Positions 55,534 through 64,000 of a stretch of DNA of 64,000 nucleotides are shown here, one piece after another. A program made the position numbers and the translations under genes. Under the pieces are notes generated by a model. That model saw only the letters and a program-made list of their open reading frames with translations, was not told the DNA's origin and did no database searches. The stretch comes from Alphaproteobacteria bacterium US3C007. Its GTDB lineage: Bacteria > Pseudomonadota > Alphaproteobacteria > Rhodobacterales > Rhodobacteraceae. Where the stretch lies: assembly GCA_034423775.1 (NCBI GenBank), contig CP139918.1, positions 1,674,001-1,738,000 of the forward strand, written 5' to 3'. Position 1 is the first letter of the stretch, and every line of letters begins with the position of its first letter.

Positions 55534-56715
55534 ATGGCGTTTCCTGAGCGGTTTTCGAACCTTCCCGCTTATGCATTTCCGCGCCTGCGCGCGCTGTTAG
55601 ACTCGCACCCTCCGGGCGGCGAACCCGTTGCTATGTCAATTGGTGAGCCCAAACACGCTTTTCCTGCGTGGATTCAAGATATCTTGGTCGCGCATATGTC
55701 TGAATTCAACGCCTACCCGCCCAATGATGGCAGCCCCGAATTGCTTAGCAATATCGCGGCATGGATTGCGCGGCGATATGGCGTTTGCGTCAATCCAGTG
55801 ACGGATATTTTATCTTTGAACGGCACCCGCGAAGGGCTTTACAACGCCGCCATGGCGTTATGCCCAGAAGCCAAAGCCGGACAACCGCCATTGGTTTTGC
55901 TGCCCAATCCCTTTTATCAGGTTTATCTTGCAGCAACCTTTTCGGTCGCGGCGCAGCCCCATTTGGTGACCGCGCGGGCTGCAAACGGCTTTTTACCTGA
56001 TTATGCCAGTTTAAGCCCTGACGTGCTTAATCGAACCGCCATTGCCTATATTTGTTCGCCCTCCAATCCGCAGGGGGCAGTGGCTTCGCCCGCCTATCTG
56101 AAATCTCTGATTGAACTGGCTGAAACCTACGATTTCAAGATTTTCGCGGATGAGTGTTATTCGGAGATTTATCGTAAGGGCGCGCCGTCAGGGGCGTTGC
56201 AGATTGCAAATCAGATTGGCGCTGACCCTGAACGGGTGGTGGTGTTCCATTCGCTGTCAAAGCGCTCAAATCTGCCCGGGCTGCGCTCGGGTTTTGCCGC
56301 TTCGGGGCCGCAAACGATCGCGCGGATGAAGCATTTGCGAGCTTATTCGGGGGCGCCTTTGCCATTGCCTTTGCAGCGGGTGGCAGAAGCTGTCTGGGCG
56401 GATGAGCAACATGTGATCGAAAATCGCGGATTATACCAAGAAAAATTCGACATAGCGGATGCACTTTTCGGGTCTGTGCCCGGTTATATCAGCCCAGAGG
56501 CCGGATTTTTCCTTTGGCTGCCTGTTGAGGATGGAGAACAGGCTGCGCTTAAATTATGGCGCGAAACCGGTATTCGCGTTCTTCCGGGTGCCTATTTGGC
56601 GCGCGACACGCCCGACGGAAATCCCGGGCATGGTTTCATTCGGGTTGCCTTGGTGGCCCCAAAATCAATAACTGAGCAGGCGCTGACGCGGCTGCATGCA
56701 TGTCTTTACACCTAA
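55534..56715 (+). CDS. PLP-dependent aminotransferase, fold type I (DapC-like)
   Basis: The 393-residue enzyme is closest in motif to succinyldiaminopimelate aminotransferases of lysine/peptidoglycan precursor synthesis. It has SIGEPKHAFPAW, LNGTREGLYNAA, the PNPFYQVY segment, ADECYSEIY for the cofactor, and the PLP lysine in HSLSKRSNLPGLRSGF. The C-terminus (VLPGAYLARD...FIRVAL) is typical. It starts after GAGG at the ATG at 55534. It precedes ftsK by 9 bp, so the two are likely co-transcribed. Confidence 0.88.
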   Translation: MAFPERFSNLPAYAFPRLRALLDSHPPGGEPVAMSIGEPKHAFPAWIQDILVAHMSEFNAYPPNDGSPELLSNIAAWIARRYGVCVNPVTDILSLNGTREGLYNAAMALCPEAKAGQPPLVLLPNPFYQVYLAATFSVAAQPHLVTARAANGFLPDYASLSPDVLNRTAIAYICSPSNPQGAVASPAYLKSLIELAETYDFKIFADECYSEIYRKGAPSGALQIANQIGADPERVVVFHSLSKRSNLPGLRSGFAASGPQTIARMKHLRAYSGAPLPLPLQRVAEAVWADEQHVIENRGLYQEKFDIADALFGSVPGYISPEAGFFLWLPVEDGEQAALKLWRETGIRVLPGAYLARDTPDGNPGHGFIRVALVAPKSITEQALTRLHACLYT

Positions 56716-56724
56716 GAGGCCCCA

Positions 56725-59598
56725 ATGGCATATCCTTCTGCAAGAGTAAGACCCCCCATTTTTGACAGCGCGTTGCAGGCCGCTCTGGAACGGCGCGCGG
56801 TAGAGTTTTTGGGCCTAGGACTTTTGGCTCTAAGCGGGCTGACCGCCATGATGTTTACCAGCTATGCACCTGAAGATCCCAGTTGGCTTTCTGCCTCTGA
56901 TGCACCGGTACAAAATATTCTGGGCTCGTTTGGGGCGATGATTGCGGCCCCGATCATGTTGATTTTCGGTCTATCGGCCTGGTCGTTGGTCGCGATACAG
57001 GCCGTCTGGGGGCTGCGCTGCCTATTGCATCGCGGCGCGCATCGGGCGTTGGGGCGGTTGATTTTTGCGCCCTTCGGCGTTGCGGTTTTTGCAATTTACG
57101 CCGCTGGGCTTGTGCCACCTGCCAGCTGGGGTAATAATTTTGGCCTTGGTGGTTTGTTTGGCGATACGGTTTTGAAAACGCTTTTGCGGCTGTCACCTTT
57201 GCCGGCGCAACCCACCTTAACCTATACATCTTTTGCAACGGGGATCACCTTGGTGCTGATTGGGCTGTATTGTTTGGGCGTCTCTAAGCGCGAGCTTGGC
57301 TATGCGCTGCGATTCCTGCGCGGGGGGGTGTTGCAATCCGGGCGCGCAGTCGCAAGAGGCCTTGGCCGGGGCAGTATGCGCTTGCTTGCAGCACGCACCC
57401 AACAGGTTGATGCCTCTGCGCCCTCGGATATTATCCGCCGAGGCGGAGGTTCCGAAACATTTGTGCCCCAGGCTCCATCTGAGTTTTCCCAAGATTTGGC
57501 CGTGCCTCACACAGAGGTGAAGCGGGGTTTATTTTCCAGATTGCCTGGATTTATCAAGCGCGAAGAAGATCCCTCGCCTCTAGAACCGCCGCTCAATAGC
57601 CACGCGCATAGCTCTGCGCCGGCTGGCCCGGAAGACCGTTTGCAGGCGCGGATCAGTGATGCTGTGAAATCGCGATTACGGGTTGAACCCGCCTTTGAGG
57701 ATGCCGCATCTGAGGCTCAGTCGCACGTGTTTCAGCCTCAAGACGCTTCGCCAGAAGGCGCTGCTGGAGTGCCATCACAATTTGCACTGGGCGAACCGCT
57801 TTTAACCGGATTACGCCGCGAGCCGCAGCTTTCGGCGGATCGATCTTCGCAAGTCTTTCAGACAGAGGGGCAAGCTTTGGTTTCAAGCGCTGGAGATGAA
57901 GATGCGCAACCGCTTTATCCAGAGCCCGAATATGGCGAGCAGGACACCAATTTTTCTTTGCGCTCCGCGATACCCCGCCCCGAGGCGCGCACAATCGTTC
58001 ACCCGCCACTGAAAGTGTCTCAAGCGCAATCGGCGCGCGCGCAGCAAGAAGCGCAGCCAAGCTTAAAATTTGAAGACCCCAAAACCGATTTTGAATTGCC
58101 GCCTTTGGGCCTGTTGGCCAGCCCAATCAGCGTAGCGCGGCATCAATTGTCTGATGAATCGCTGGAAGAAAACGCGCGGCTGCTCGAATCTGTTTTGGAT
58201 GATTATGGGGTGAAGGGGGATATTGTCAGCGTGCGGCCTGGGCCGGTTGTTACGATGTATGAATTAGAGCCGGCGCCGGGTTTAAAAGCCAGCCGTGTGA
58301 TCGGTTTATCTGATGATATCGCGCGCTCAATGTCGGCCTTATCGGCCCGCGTCTCCACGGTGCCGGGCCGCTCTATCATCGGGATAGAATTGCCCAATGA
58401 CATACGCGAAAAAGTGGTTTTGCGCGAAATTCTTTCGGCGAAAGCCTTTGGCGATAGCAGCCACCGCCTGCCATTGGCGCTGGGAAAGGATATCAGCGGC
58501 GAGCCGATGGTAACCAATCTTGCAAAAATGCCGCATCTGCTGATTGCAGGCACCACTGGATCTGGCAAATCTGTCGCGATCAACACGATGATTTTGTCCT
58601 TGCTCTATAAGCTCACACCCGATGAGTGCCGGATGATTATGATCGATCCGAAAATGCTGGAGCTCAGCGTCTATGATGGCATTCCGCATTTGCTCAGCCC
58701 GGTTGTGACCGACCCTAAGAAAGCCGTTGTGGCTTTGAAATGGGTGGTTGGTGAAATGGAAGAGCGCTACCGGAAAATGTCAAAAATGGGCGTGCGCAAT
58801 ATTGACGGCTATAATGGGCGCGTGGCGGATGCCTTAGGCAAAAACGAAATGTTCAGCCGCACGATCCAAACCGGGTTTGATGATGCCACCGGCGAGCCAG
58901 TTTTTGAAACTGAAGAATTTCTGCCTGAAAAAATGCCATATATCGTGGTGATTGTGGATGAGATGGCGGATTTGATGATGGTGGCCGGTAAAGAAATCGA
59001 AGCCTGCATTCAGCGCCTTGCTCAGATGGCGCGTGCCTCGGGTATTCATTTGATCATGGCAACGCAGCGCCCATCAGTTGATGTGATTACGGGAACGATT
59101 AAAGCCAACTTTCCCACCCGGATCTCGTTTCAAGTCACCAGTAAAATCGACAGCCGTACGATTCTGGGCGAAATGGGAGCTGAGCAGCTGCTTGGTATGG
59201 GGGATATGCTCTACATGGCGGGCGGTTCAAAGATCACCCGCTGCCATGGGCCTTTTGTAAGCGACACCGAAGTTGAAGAAGTTGTCAGCCATTTGAAATC
59301 TTTCGGCCCGCCCGATTATAAAAGTGGTGTCGTTGAAGGGCCAGATGACGATAAATCTGACTCAATTGACCTTGTGCTGGGGTTGACCGGGGCATCTGAA
59401 GGCGAAGATGTGCTCTATGATCAAGCCGTGGCCATTGTTTTGCAGGATCGCAAATGCTCGACCAGCTACATCCAAAGAAAGCTTGCCATAGGGTATAATA
59501 AGGCGGCCCGCTTGGTTGAGCAAATGGAAGAGGAAGGCCTTGTTAGCCCTGCAAACCATGTTGGAAAGCGTGATATTTTGGTGCCAGAGCAACCGTAA
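56725..59598 (+). CDS. ftsK: DNA translocase FtsK
   Basis: FtsK anchors the divisome and pumps the chromosome to the dif site for XerCD. The 957-residue protein has four or five membrane helices in the first 190 residues, a variable linker of about 280 residues rich in Ala/Pro/Glu, and the motor domain (about 480-880) with Walker A GTTGSGKS (about 610-617), Walker B region [13 protein letters not shown] and the [10 protein letters not shown] segment. The C-terminal gamma winged helix has [24 protein letters not shown] (quoted in part), which reads KOPS. It follows the aminotransferase closely and precedes lolA. Confidence 0.97.
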   Translation: MAYPSARVRPPIFDSALQAALERRAVEFLGLGLLALSGLTAMMFTSYAPEDPSWLSASDAPVQNILGSFGAMIAAPIMLIFGLSAWSLVAIQAVWGLRCLLHRGAHRALGRLIFAPFGVAVFAIYAAGLVPPASWGNNFGLGGLFGDTVLKTLLRLSPLPAQPTLTYTSFATGITLVLIGLYCLGVSKRELGYALRFLRGGVLQSGRAVARGLGRGSMRLLAARTQQVDASAPSDIIRRGGGSETFVPQAPSEFSQDLAVPHTEVKRGLFSRLPGFIKREEDPSPLEPPLNSHAHSSAPAGPEDRLQARISDAVKSRLRVEPAFEDAASEAQSHVFQPQDASPEGAAGVPSQFALGEPLLTGLRREPQLSADRSSQVFQTEGQALVSSAGDEDAQPLYPEPEYGEQDTNFSLRSAIPRPEARTIVHPPLKVSQAQSARAQQEAQPSLKFEDPKTDFELPPLGLLASPISVARHQLSDESLEENARLLESVLDDYGVKGDIVSVRPGPVVTMYELEPAPGLKASRVIGLSDDIARSMSALSARVSTVPGRSIIGIELPNDIREKVVLREILSAKAFGDSSHRLPLALGKDISGEPMVTNLAKMPHLLIAGTTGSGKSVAINTMILSLLYKLTPDECRMIMIDPKMLELSVYDGIPHLLSPVVTDPKKAVVALKWVVGEMEERYRKMSKMGVRNIDGYNGRVADALGKNEMFSRTIQTGFDDATGEPVFETEEFLPEKMPYIVVIVDEMADLMMVAGKEIEACIQRLAQMARASGIHLIMATQRPSVDVITGTIKANFPTRISFQVTSKIDSRTILGEMGAEQLLGMGDMLYMAGGSKITRCHGPFVSDTEVEEVVSHLKSFGPPDYKSGVVEGPDDDKSDSIDLVLGLTGASEGEDVLYDQAVAIVLQDRKCSTSYIQRKLAIGYNKAARLVEQMEEEGLVSPANHVGKRDILVPEQP

Positions 59599-59667
59599 CC
59601 TTGCGCGAGAGGTCACAAAATTGCGACTTTCGCTGGCGGTGGCTTCTGGGATGACTAGACTGCATAT

Positions 59668-60270
59668 ATGAAACGTATATTTTCAATTTCGCTTGGTATT
59701 TTTTTTGGGTTAGCCGGCGTTGGTCATGCAGAAAAAGCCTCTTTGGCGGATATTTCCGCGCATCTAAATAGCTTGCGCAGCATTCAGGCGACGTTTGTTC
59801 AAATTGCCGCTGACGGATCCTCTGCGCAGGGACAGTTTTTTATGAAGCGTCCGGGGCGCTTACGCTTTGAATATCAAATCCCATCGGAAGTATTGGTGCT
59901 GGTCTCTGCCGGACAAATGGCGATTTTTGATCCTAAAGGCGATGGTGAGCCAACCAGTTTCACAACATCTGGAACGCCGCTTTCCCTGATTTTGCAGGAT
60001 AGGATTGATCTTCAAAAATCTGCTTTGATTACGGATCATCGTTATGACGGAAAGCGAACATCGTTGTCCTTGCAGCATCCGCAACATCCCGAGCGCGGTG
60101 AAATCACGCTTGTGTTGCGGCATAACCCATTAGAGTTGGCGCAATGGATTATTGAAACGCCTGAAGGCGATCAAACGTTACTTGCGCTTGAGGATTTACA
60201 AAAAGGCGTCTCACTTAAAGATTCGATATTCAATATTTTGCTGAATATTGAGAAGCGCAAGCTGCGTTAA
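59668..60270 (+). CDS. lolA: Outer-membrane lipoprotein carrier protein LolA
   Basis: LolA ferries lipoproteins from the LolCDE complex to the outer membrane. The 200-residue precursor has a signal peptide (about 1-22, cut near GHAEK) and the family body with SIQATFVQIAADGSSAQGQFFMKRPGRLRFEYQ (quoted in part), a hydrophobic-cavity fold, and the late LALEDLQKGVSLKDSIFNI stretch. The gene lies 69 bp after ftsK and overlaps a convergent transglycosylase-like gene by 4 bp. Confidence 0.93.
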   Translation: MKRIFSISLGIFFGLAGVGHAEKASLADISAHLNSLRSIQATFVQIAADGSSAQGQFFMKRPGRLRFEYQIPSEVLVLVSAGQMAIFDPKGDGEPTSFTTSGTPLSLILQDRIDLQKSALITDHRYDGKRTSLSLQHPQHPERGEITLVLRHNPLELAQWIIETPEGDQTLLALEDLQKGVSLKDSIFNILLNIEKRKLR

Positions 60271-60860
60271 AGCCGCCCGCAGCGTGACAATTGCCGCTTA
60301 TACATATCTGAGCGATTGGCCACTTTGCCGGCAATATTGATCAACCATTTTTTGCGCTTATAGCTGCCGCGCGCAAACCCGGTTTGCCCCTCATGATAGG
60401 CGAGATATTGATTGCGTGTATCGGCCAGCGAGATCCCGTTGCGCCGCTTTGTTTTGGTCATATACCAGCCCATAAAATCCGATGCATCACGAATATTGCT
60501 GCGGCGGGCTAAGATCCGGCCGGTATCATCCTTATATTCGCTCCAAGTGCCATCCAGGGCTTGCGCATAGCCATATGCCGAACTTTGGCGGCCATTTGGA
60601 ATGAAGCCCAGAATATATTTTCGCGGCGTTTTTGCCTTACTTTTGAAACGGCTTTCTTGATGGATGATCGCCATTTGAACGTTAACGGGCACGCCCCAAC
60701 GGCGCTTGGTTGCCTTGAAGGCGCGGGCAAACTGCGGTTTTTGGTCAAGAATAGAGCAGGCATTGTCAAGGTTGCCCGTTACATCGCCGGTGCTAAAGAT
60801 GCTGCAGGATCCCAGCGTAAAAACCAGGCATAATATAATGATCGTTCTGCTCATGGTCAT
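60267..60860 (-). CDS. Lytic transglycosylase-like lipoprotein (SLT domain)
   Basis: The 197-residue protein has a lipoprotein signal ending in LGSC (Cys19 or so) and a C-terminal goose-lysozyme-like SLT domain. The catalytic Glu is in IHQESRFKSKA (about residue 67), and the family segments SAYGYAQALDGTW and YLAYHEGQTGFARGSY follow. The enzyme would cleave the glycan strand of peptidoglycan from the outer-membrane side. Two start codons are possible (60860 or 60854). It converges on lolA, overlapping by 4 bp. Confidence 0.87.
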   Translation of the reverse strand: MTMSRTIIILCLVFTLGSCSIFSTGDVTGNLDNACSILDQKPQFARAFKATKRRWGVPVNVQMAIIHQESRFKSKAKTPRKYILGFIPNGRQSSAYGYAQALDGTWSEYKDDTGRILARRSNIRDASDFMGWYMTKTKRRNGISLADTRNQYLAYHEGQTGFARGSYKRKKWLINIAGKVANRSDMYKRQLSRCGRL

Positions 60861-60937
60861 TTCAACTTTGTTTTTTTATAGGTTATCAAGTTTCGGATGA
60901 TTTCAAAAGGCCAAACCGTTAGCGCAAAAGCATTATT

Positions 60938-61066
60938 ATGCCTCTATTTGATACATTTAAACTGCGTCATGTTTGGCAGAGCTGGCCTGAAAAAGATCTC
61001 AGTGCTTTGGCAATCGTGAAAGCCGCTTGGATCGAAGCGCGGGCAAATTTACTTCTGGGCACTTGA
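60938..61066 (+). CDS. Possible small ORF, 42 residues
   Basis: A short frame runs from the ATG at 60938 to TGA at 61066 in the 240-bp gap between the transglycosylase gene and hspQ. The predicted 42-residue peptide contains four tryptophans or so and ends ARANLLLGT, with no membrane helix or recognised domain. No clear SD is visible. I list it only because the gap otherwise holds no gene and it could be a remnant of a longer one. Confidence 0.22.
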   Translation: MPLFDTFKLRHVWQSWPEKDLSALAIVKAAWIEARANLLLGT

Positions 61067-61100
61067 AGCCGGATCGCGCAACGCGTAGGATGGCTACCTG

Positions 61101-61427
61101 ATGTATTTGAAAAATGCTAAATATCGCCTCGGGCAAGTTGTTTGTCATAAAAAACACCCTTTTAGAGGGGTGATTTTTGATGTTGATCCAGAATTCAGCA
61201 ATACGGATGAATGGTATGAGTCGATTCCAGAGGATCATCGCCCGGTCAAAGAGCAGCCCTATTATCATTTGCTTGCAGAAAACGATCACAGTTTCTACGT
61301 GGCCTATGTGTCAGAACAAAATCTCGTGGAAGACCCTTCGGGTGAACCCGTCGATCATCCCGATATTCCTGATCTCTTCGGTCCCTTCGAAAATGGCCAA
61401 TATCCGCTGCATTTTCAACTGAATTGA
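61101..61427 (+). CDS. hspQ: Heat-shock protein HspQ
   Basis: HspQ (YccV) binds hemimethylated DNA and acts as a Lon-specificity factor. The 108-residue protein shows the YccV fold with YRLGQVVCHKKHPFRGVIFDVDP (quoted in part), QPYYHLLAENDHSFYVAYVSEQNL (quoted in part) and the terminal PLHFQLN. An AGGA SD lies about 10 bases upstream of the ATG. It is convergent with the gamma-glutamyltransferase gene. Confidence 0.94.
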   Translation: MYLKNAKYRLGQVVCHKKHPFRGVIFDVDPEFSNTDEWYESIPEDHRPVKEQPYYHLLAENDHSFYVAYVSEQNLVEDPSGEPVDHPDIPDLFGPFENGQYPLHFQLN

Positions 61428-61480
61428 CCCGCCGCGCGAGCGGCTAGCATGCGGCGCCCCCCGCAGGATCAGCCTGAGCG

Positions 61481-63058
61481 TTAGTAACCCAGTGCGCAGC
61501 CATCTTTTCTAGGATCCGAGGCGCCCTCTAGCACACCGTTTTCATGCATCATAATCGCCTGAGCGCCGCCGATTGGTTCAATATCCTGCTCGATTTTATG
61601 GCCAATATCTGCTAGTTTTTGCACCTCTTTTGGATCATAGCTGCGCTCAACTTTCAAATGGCCCAATTCAGCAAAGCTGCGCGGTGCGTCTAGTGCCTCC
61701 TGCGGCGCCATACCGTAATCGAGCATATTCGTCAAAACGCGGGCATGGCCATTCGCTTGATATTGCCCCCCCATAACGCCAAAGGGCATCACAGGCTTTC
61801 CACCTTTGCACAGCATGCCGGGGATGATGGTATGCATCGGGCGGTGCCCGCCCCGCAATTCATTGGGATGCCCGGGAATAAGGTTAAATCCTGCTCCACG
61901 ATTATGCATCAAAATCCCGAATTTATCGCTCGAAATGCCAGAACCAAATGTGTTGAAGATTGAGTAGATCAACGAAACCGACATTCGGTCTTTATCAACA
62001 ACTGTAATGTAGACAGTGTCTTTATGAACCGTCTCGCTGATCGCTGTCACATCTTGAATTACGGCATTAGGATCGATTAAAGCAGCCAGTTTTTCCGCGG
62101 TTTCTGGTGCGAGCAAATGCGCGGTGGCATCGGTCATCCGCGCATCCGCAATAAAGCGGTTGCGCGCATCATAGGCCAATTTGGTGGCCTCGGCTTCGAT
62201 ATGCGCGCGCTCCGCGCTGAAGGGCGCCAGAGCGGCCAAATCAAAATGTGATAATATGTTTAACAGCAAAATGGCTGTGGCGCCCTGACCATTGGGTGGA
62301 TGCTCAACCAAGTCCATTCCCTGATAGTGGCCCGAAATCGGATCCGTGTAAAACGCGATTTGGTCGCTGAAATCTTCTTTGGAATGTACCCCACCAAGCG
62401 CGGTCAACGTGTTTAAGATATCCTCTGCAACGGCGCCGTCATAAAAGCCGCTGCGGCCATTTTTTGCGATCGCGCGTAAAACTTCAGCTTGTTTTGGGAA
62501 GGCAATTTTTTGCCCTGCTTGAGGTGCTTTTCCCGAGAGTAAGTAATCTGCTTTAGCGCTGCCTTGCAGCACATCTACGCTGCCGGCCCAATCATAGGCA
62601 ACCCGCGGGGCGACGGGAATGCCCGCTTCAGCATAGTGAATGCTTGGCGCCAGCAGCGCATCAAGGCCAAGTTTGCCCCAATCATTACTCAACGTACAAA
62701 AGGCATCCACGGCGCCGGGAATGGTTATCGCCTCCACGCCGCGCTGCGGGATCACCTTATGACCTTGGTCGCGTAGCAATTGGGCTTGCAGCGCCTGCGG
62801 TGATTTTCCCGATCCGTTCATTGCGCGAATCTCATCGCTGCCTGCGGGAGAAAAGAGAACAAAACAATCTCCGCCAAGCCCCGTCATCTGGGGCTCGCAA
62901 AGCCCCAGCAAGACGGCCCCTGCAATCGCCGCATCCATGGCATTGCCGCCACGCTGCAATATCTCGAGCGCGGTTTTCGCAGCCAAAGGATGTGATGTCG
63001 CACACATGCCGTTTTCTGCGTAAACTGCGGAACGACCGGGAAAATGGAAATCGCGCAT
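61481..63058 (-). CDS. Gamma-glutamyltransferase family protein
   Basis: This Ntn-hydrolase cleaves gamma-glutamyl bonds of glutathione and related compounds. From the ATG at 63058 it is 525 residues. The autocleavage/nucleophile Thr348 lies in HKDTVYITVVDKD, matching the family DTxxxxVVD pattern, and GVMGGQYQANGHA is further on. The substrate region includes AGGQK-like AGQKIAFPKQ and the NGQGATAILLLNIL segment. No signal peptide is visible, unlike periplasmic GGT, so a cytoplasmic gamma-glutamyl hydrolase is possible. The start is chosen for the AAGGTGA SD; an ATG at 63082 lacks one. Confidence 0.88.
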   Translation of the reverse strand: MRDFHFPGRSAVYAENGMCATSHPLAAKTALEILQRGGNAMDAAIAGAVLLGLCEPQMTGLGGDCFVLFSPAGSDEIRAMNGSGKSPQALQAQLLRDQGHKVIPQRGVEAITIPGAVDAFCTLSNDWGKLGLDALLAPSIHYAEAGIPVAPRVAYDWAGSVDVLQGSAKADYLLSGKAPQAGQKIAFPKQAEVLRAIAKNGRSGFYDGAVAEDILNTLTALGGVHSKEDFSDQIAFYTDPISGHYQGMDLVEHPPNGQGATAILLLNILSHFDLAALAPFSAERAHIEAEATKLAYDARNRFIADARMTDATAHLLAPETAEKLAALIDPNAVIQDVTAISETVHKDTVYITVVDKDRMSVSLIYSIFNTFGSGISSDKFGILMHNRGAGFNLIPGHPNELRGGHRPMHTIIPGMLCKGGKPVMPFGVMGGQYQANGHARVLTNMLDYGMAPQEALDAPRSFAELGHLKVERSYDPKEVQKLADIGHKIEQDIEPIGGAQAIMMHENGVLEGASDPRKDGCALGY

Positions 63059-63167
63059 GAGGTCACCTTGTTGTAGATTCATAACATTACTTAACGTGCT
63101 TGGCTTTTAAAACAACATGAAACCGCGCTATTTGGGTGCGGCGATGTCGCAGATGGGGCCTTTATGC

Positions 63168-63587
63168 TTAAGGCGCGTTGATGGGTAGGCAGAGGCGCAA
63201 AAGGTTTCGCCCGCTTTTATGACGATACTGGATCCTTGTACAAAGTTGGAGGATGATCATCCATCCATATCCGCTTTCAGAGGGGTTCAGCGGGTCTGTG
63301 CCCGAGGGCATTTTTGGGGGGGGATACGCGCAACCTGTATCGATCAGTATGATTTCAATGCAGTTTTGACAGCTGAGATGCCGCACCCTGAGTTGACCGG
63401 AGCTTTTAAAATTTACGCCATGTTGAATGCTGTTGTTTAAAACCTCTGCGACGACCAACGATATCGGGAAAAATGCAAATGCCGCGCCTTGCGCTGCGCC
63501 CACCTCTTCGGCCATTCTTTCTAATATATCCCGGACCGGCCAAAACCCTTGCGTTTGATCAAAGGAAAAGTTGATGCGGATATTCAA
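63168..63587 (-). CDS. RsbW-like anti-sigma factor / HATPase serine kinase
   Basis: The 139-residue protein has the GHKL ATPase fold. The N-box is EVLNNSIQHG (about 48-57), the G1 box IDTGCAYPP, and the G2 region SGYGWMIILQL, all reduced as in RsbW/SpoIIAB. It should phosphorylate the STAS protein encoded immediately upstream, freeing or binding a target. It starts at TTG (63587), overlapping the STAS stop as TTGA; this coupling is common for such pairs, and no nearby ATG would keep the whole domain. Confidence 0.8.
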   Translation of the reverse strand: MNIRINFSFDQTQGFWPVRDILERMAEEVGAAQGAAFAFFPISLVVAEVLNNSIQHGVNFKSSGQLRVRHLSCQNCIEIILIDTGCAYPPPKMPSGTDPLNPSESGYGWMIILQLCTRIQYRHKSGRNLLRLCLPINAP

Positions 63588-63949
63588 TCCTCATCTGCCT
63601 TGAAAGCGGGCGCCGCACTGGCCGCCTTCAGCGCGGCTTCAGCGGTGGCATAAATATCGAAGACCTCGTCCATACGGGTCAGTTTGAAGACTTTGGCCAC
63701 CTGTGGGTGTAGGCTGCAAATGGTAAGTTTTGATGCGTTTTGCTGTGCTTTTTGTAGGCTGATAAGCGCGCCAAGCCCCGTAGAATCAATAAAATTTACC
63801 TGCTCTAAATCGATGATCTTTTGCTGCAGGCTTGGCGTAAGCGCCCGGCGCATCAGGTCCTTAAATTGAATCGCAGCGGCGGCATCAATCCGCTCTGCCT
63901 GCACTTTGAGATAAAGGCACCCGGGCTGATCAATAATTTTAAGTTGCAT
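63584..63949 (-). CDS. STAS-domain anti-sigma-factor antagonist (RsbV-like)
   Basis: The 121-residue protein is an anti-anti-sigma factor. The phosphorylation site is Ser56 in VNFIDSTGLGALISL, the hallmark of SpoIIAA/RsbV. Its partner is the RsbW-like kinase downstream, overlapping by 4 bp. Only 51 bp lie upstream before the window ends, so the expected phosphatase or response-regulator gene (RsbU/PhyR-type) may be just outside. Target sigma factor unknown. Confidence 0.9.
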   Translation of the reverse strand: MQLKIIDQPGCLYLKVQAERIDAAAAIQFKDLMRRALTPSLQQKIIDLEQVNFIDSTGLGALISLQKAQQNASKLTICSLHPQVAKVFKLTRMDEVFDIYATAEAALKAASAAPAFKADED

Positions 63950-64000
63950 CGCTGACTTCTGTGTTATGCGCTGTGGTTACACTAGACGGCAAAGGTTACT

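Overview
The window is ordinary chromosomal DNA of an alphaproteobacterium, most likely a marine Rhodobacterales (Roseobacter-group) species of moderate GC. The evidence is an F1-ATPase operon (atpHAGDC) that stands apart from any F0 genes, a CenR-type response regulator, DUF2125 and LptE-type envelope proteins, separate hemF and hemC/hemE loci, and many roseobacter-style metabolic genes. I see no rRNA, tRNA, CRISPR array, insertion sequence, integrase or prophage. Genus-level placement (for example a Planktomarina-like lineage) is a guess.

Layout. 0-8 kb: truncated D,D-carboxypeptidase, clpS, an RsmC-like methyltransferase, a degenerate SDR, hemF, a GlcD-type flavoprotein, then divergent hemC and hemE. 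8-15 kb: ABC-2 exporter pair, S49 peptidase, a 53-residue zinc-ribbon-like membrane protein, a Ca2+/Na+ exchanger, a pteridine-reductase-like SDR, an AT-rich spacer with a perfect DnaA box, and uvrC. 15-23 kb: a minus-strand operon reading substrate-binding protein, two permeases, fused double ATPase, aldehyde dehydrogenase, SDR and P1/NylC-type peptidase. 23-32 kb: DUF2125, a ChaC-like cyclotransferase, a MotA/ExbB-like plus long coiled-coil OmpA-domain pair, clpA, gloB and a methyltransferase.

32-45 kb: atpHAGDC, then minus-strand leuS-lptE-holA, a porin, a YggS-type PLP protein, an L,D-transpeptidase and ribA. 45-50 kb: cenR, soxR divergent from a VOC gene, xth, a CnoX-like thioredoxin/TPR protein, a Lon-N-domain protein and a Trm112-like protein. 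50-64 kb: a large TPR/O-GlcNAc-transferase-like gene, a UbiH-family hydroxylase, an amidase, an aminotransferase, ftsK, lolA, a lytic transglycosylase-like lipoprotein, hspQ, gamma-glutamyltransferase and an RsbW/RsbV-like pair at the right edge.

How the genes fit together. Cell-envelope functions recur (carboxypeptidase, L,D-transpeptidase, LptE, LolA, porin, transglycosylase, FtsK, CenR, ExbB/OmpA pair), as do glutathione functions (ChaC, GloB, GGT), tetrapyrrole synthesis (hemF, hemC, hemE) and proteolysis (ClpS, ClpA, HspQ, S49). The most unusual items are the PMF-motor-like pair with a roughly 600-residue periplasmic helical region, the apparently inserted O-GlcNAc-transferase-like gene with an 18-bp perfect palindrome upstream, the origin-like spacer before uvrC, and the peptide-transport/NylC-type hydrolase operon.
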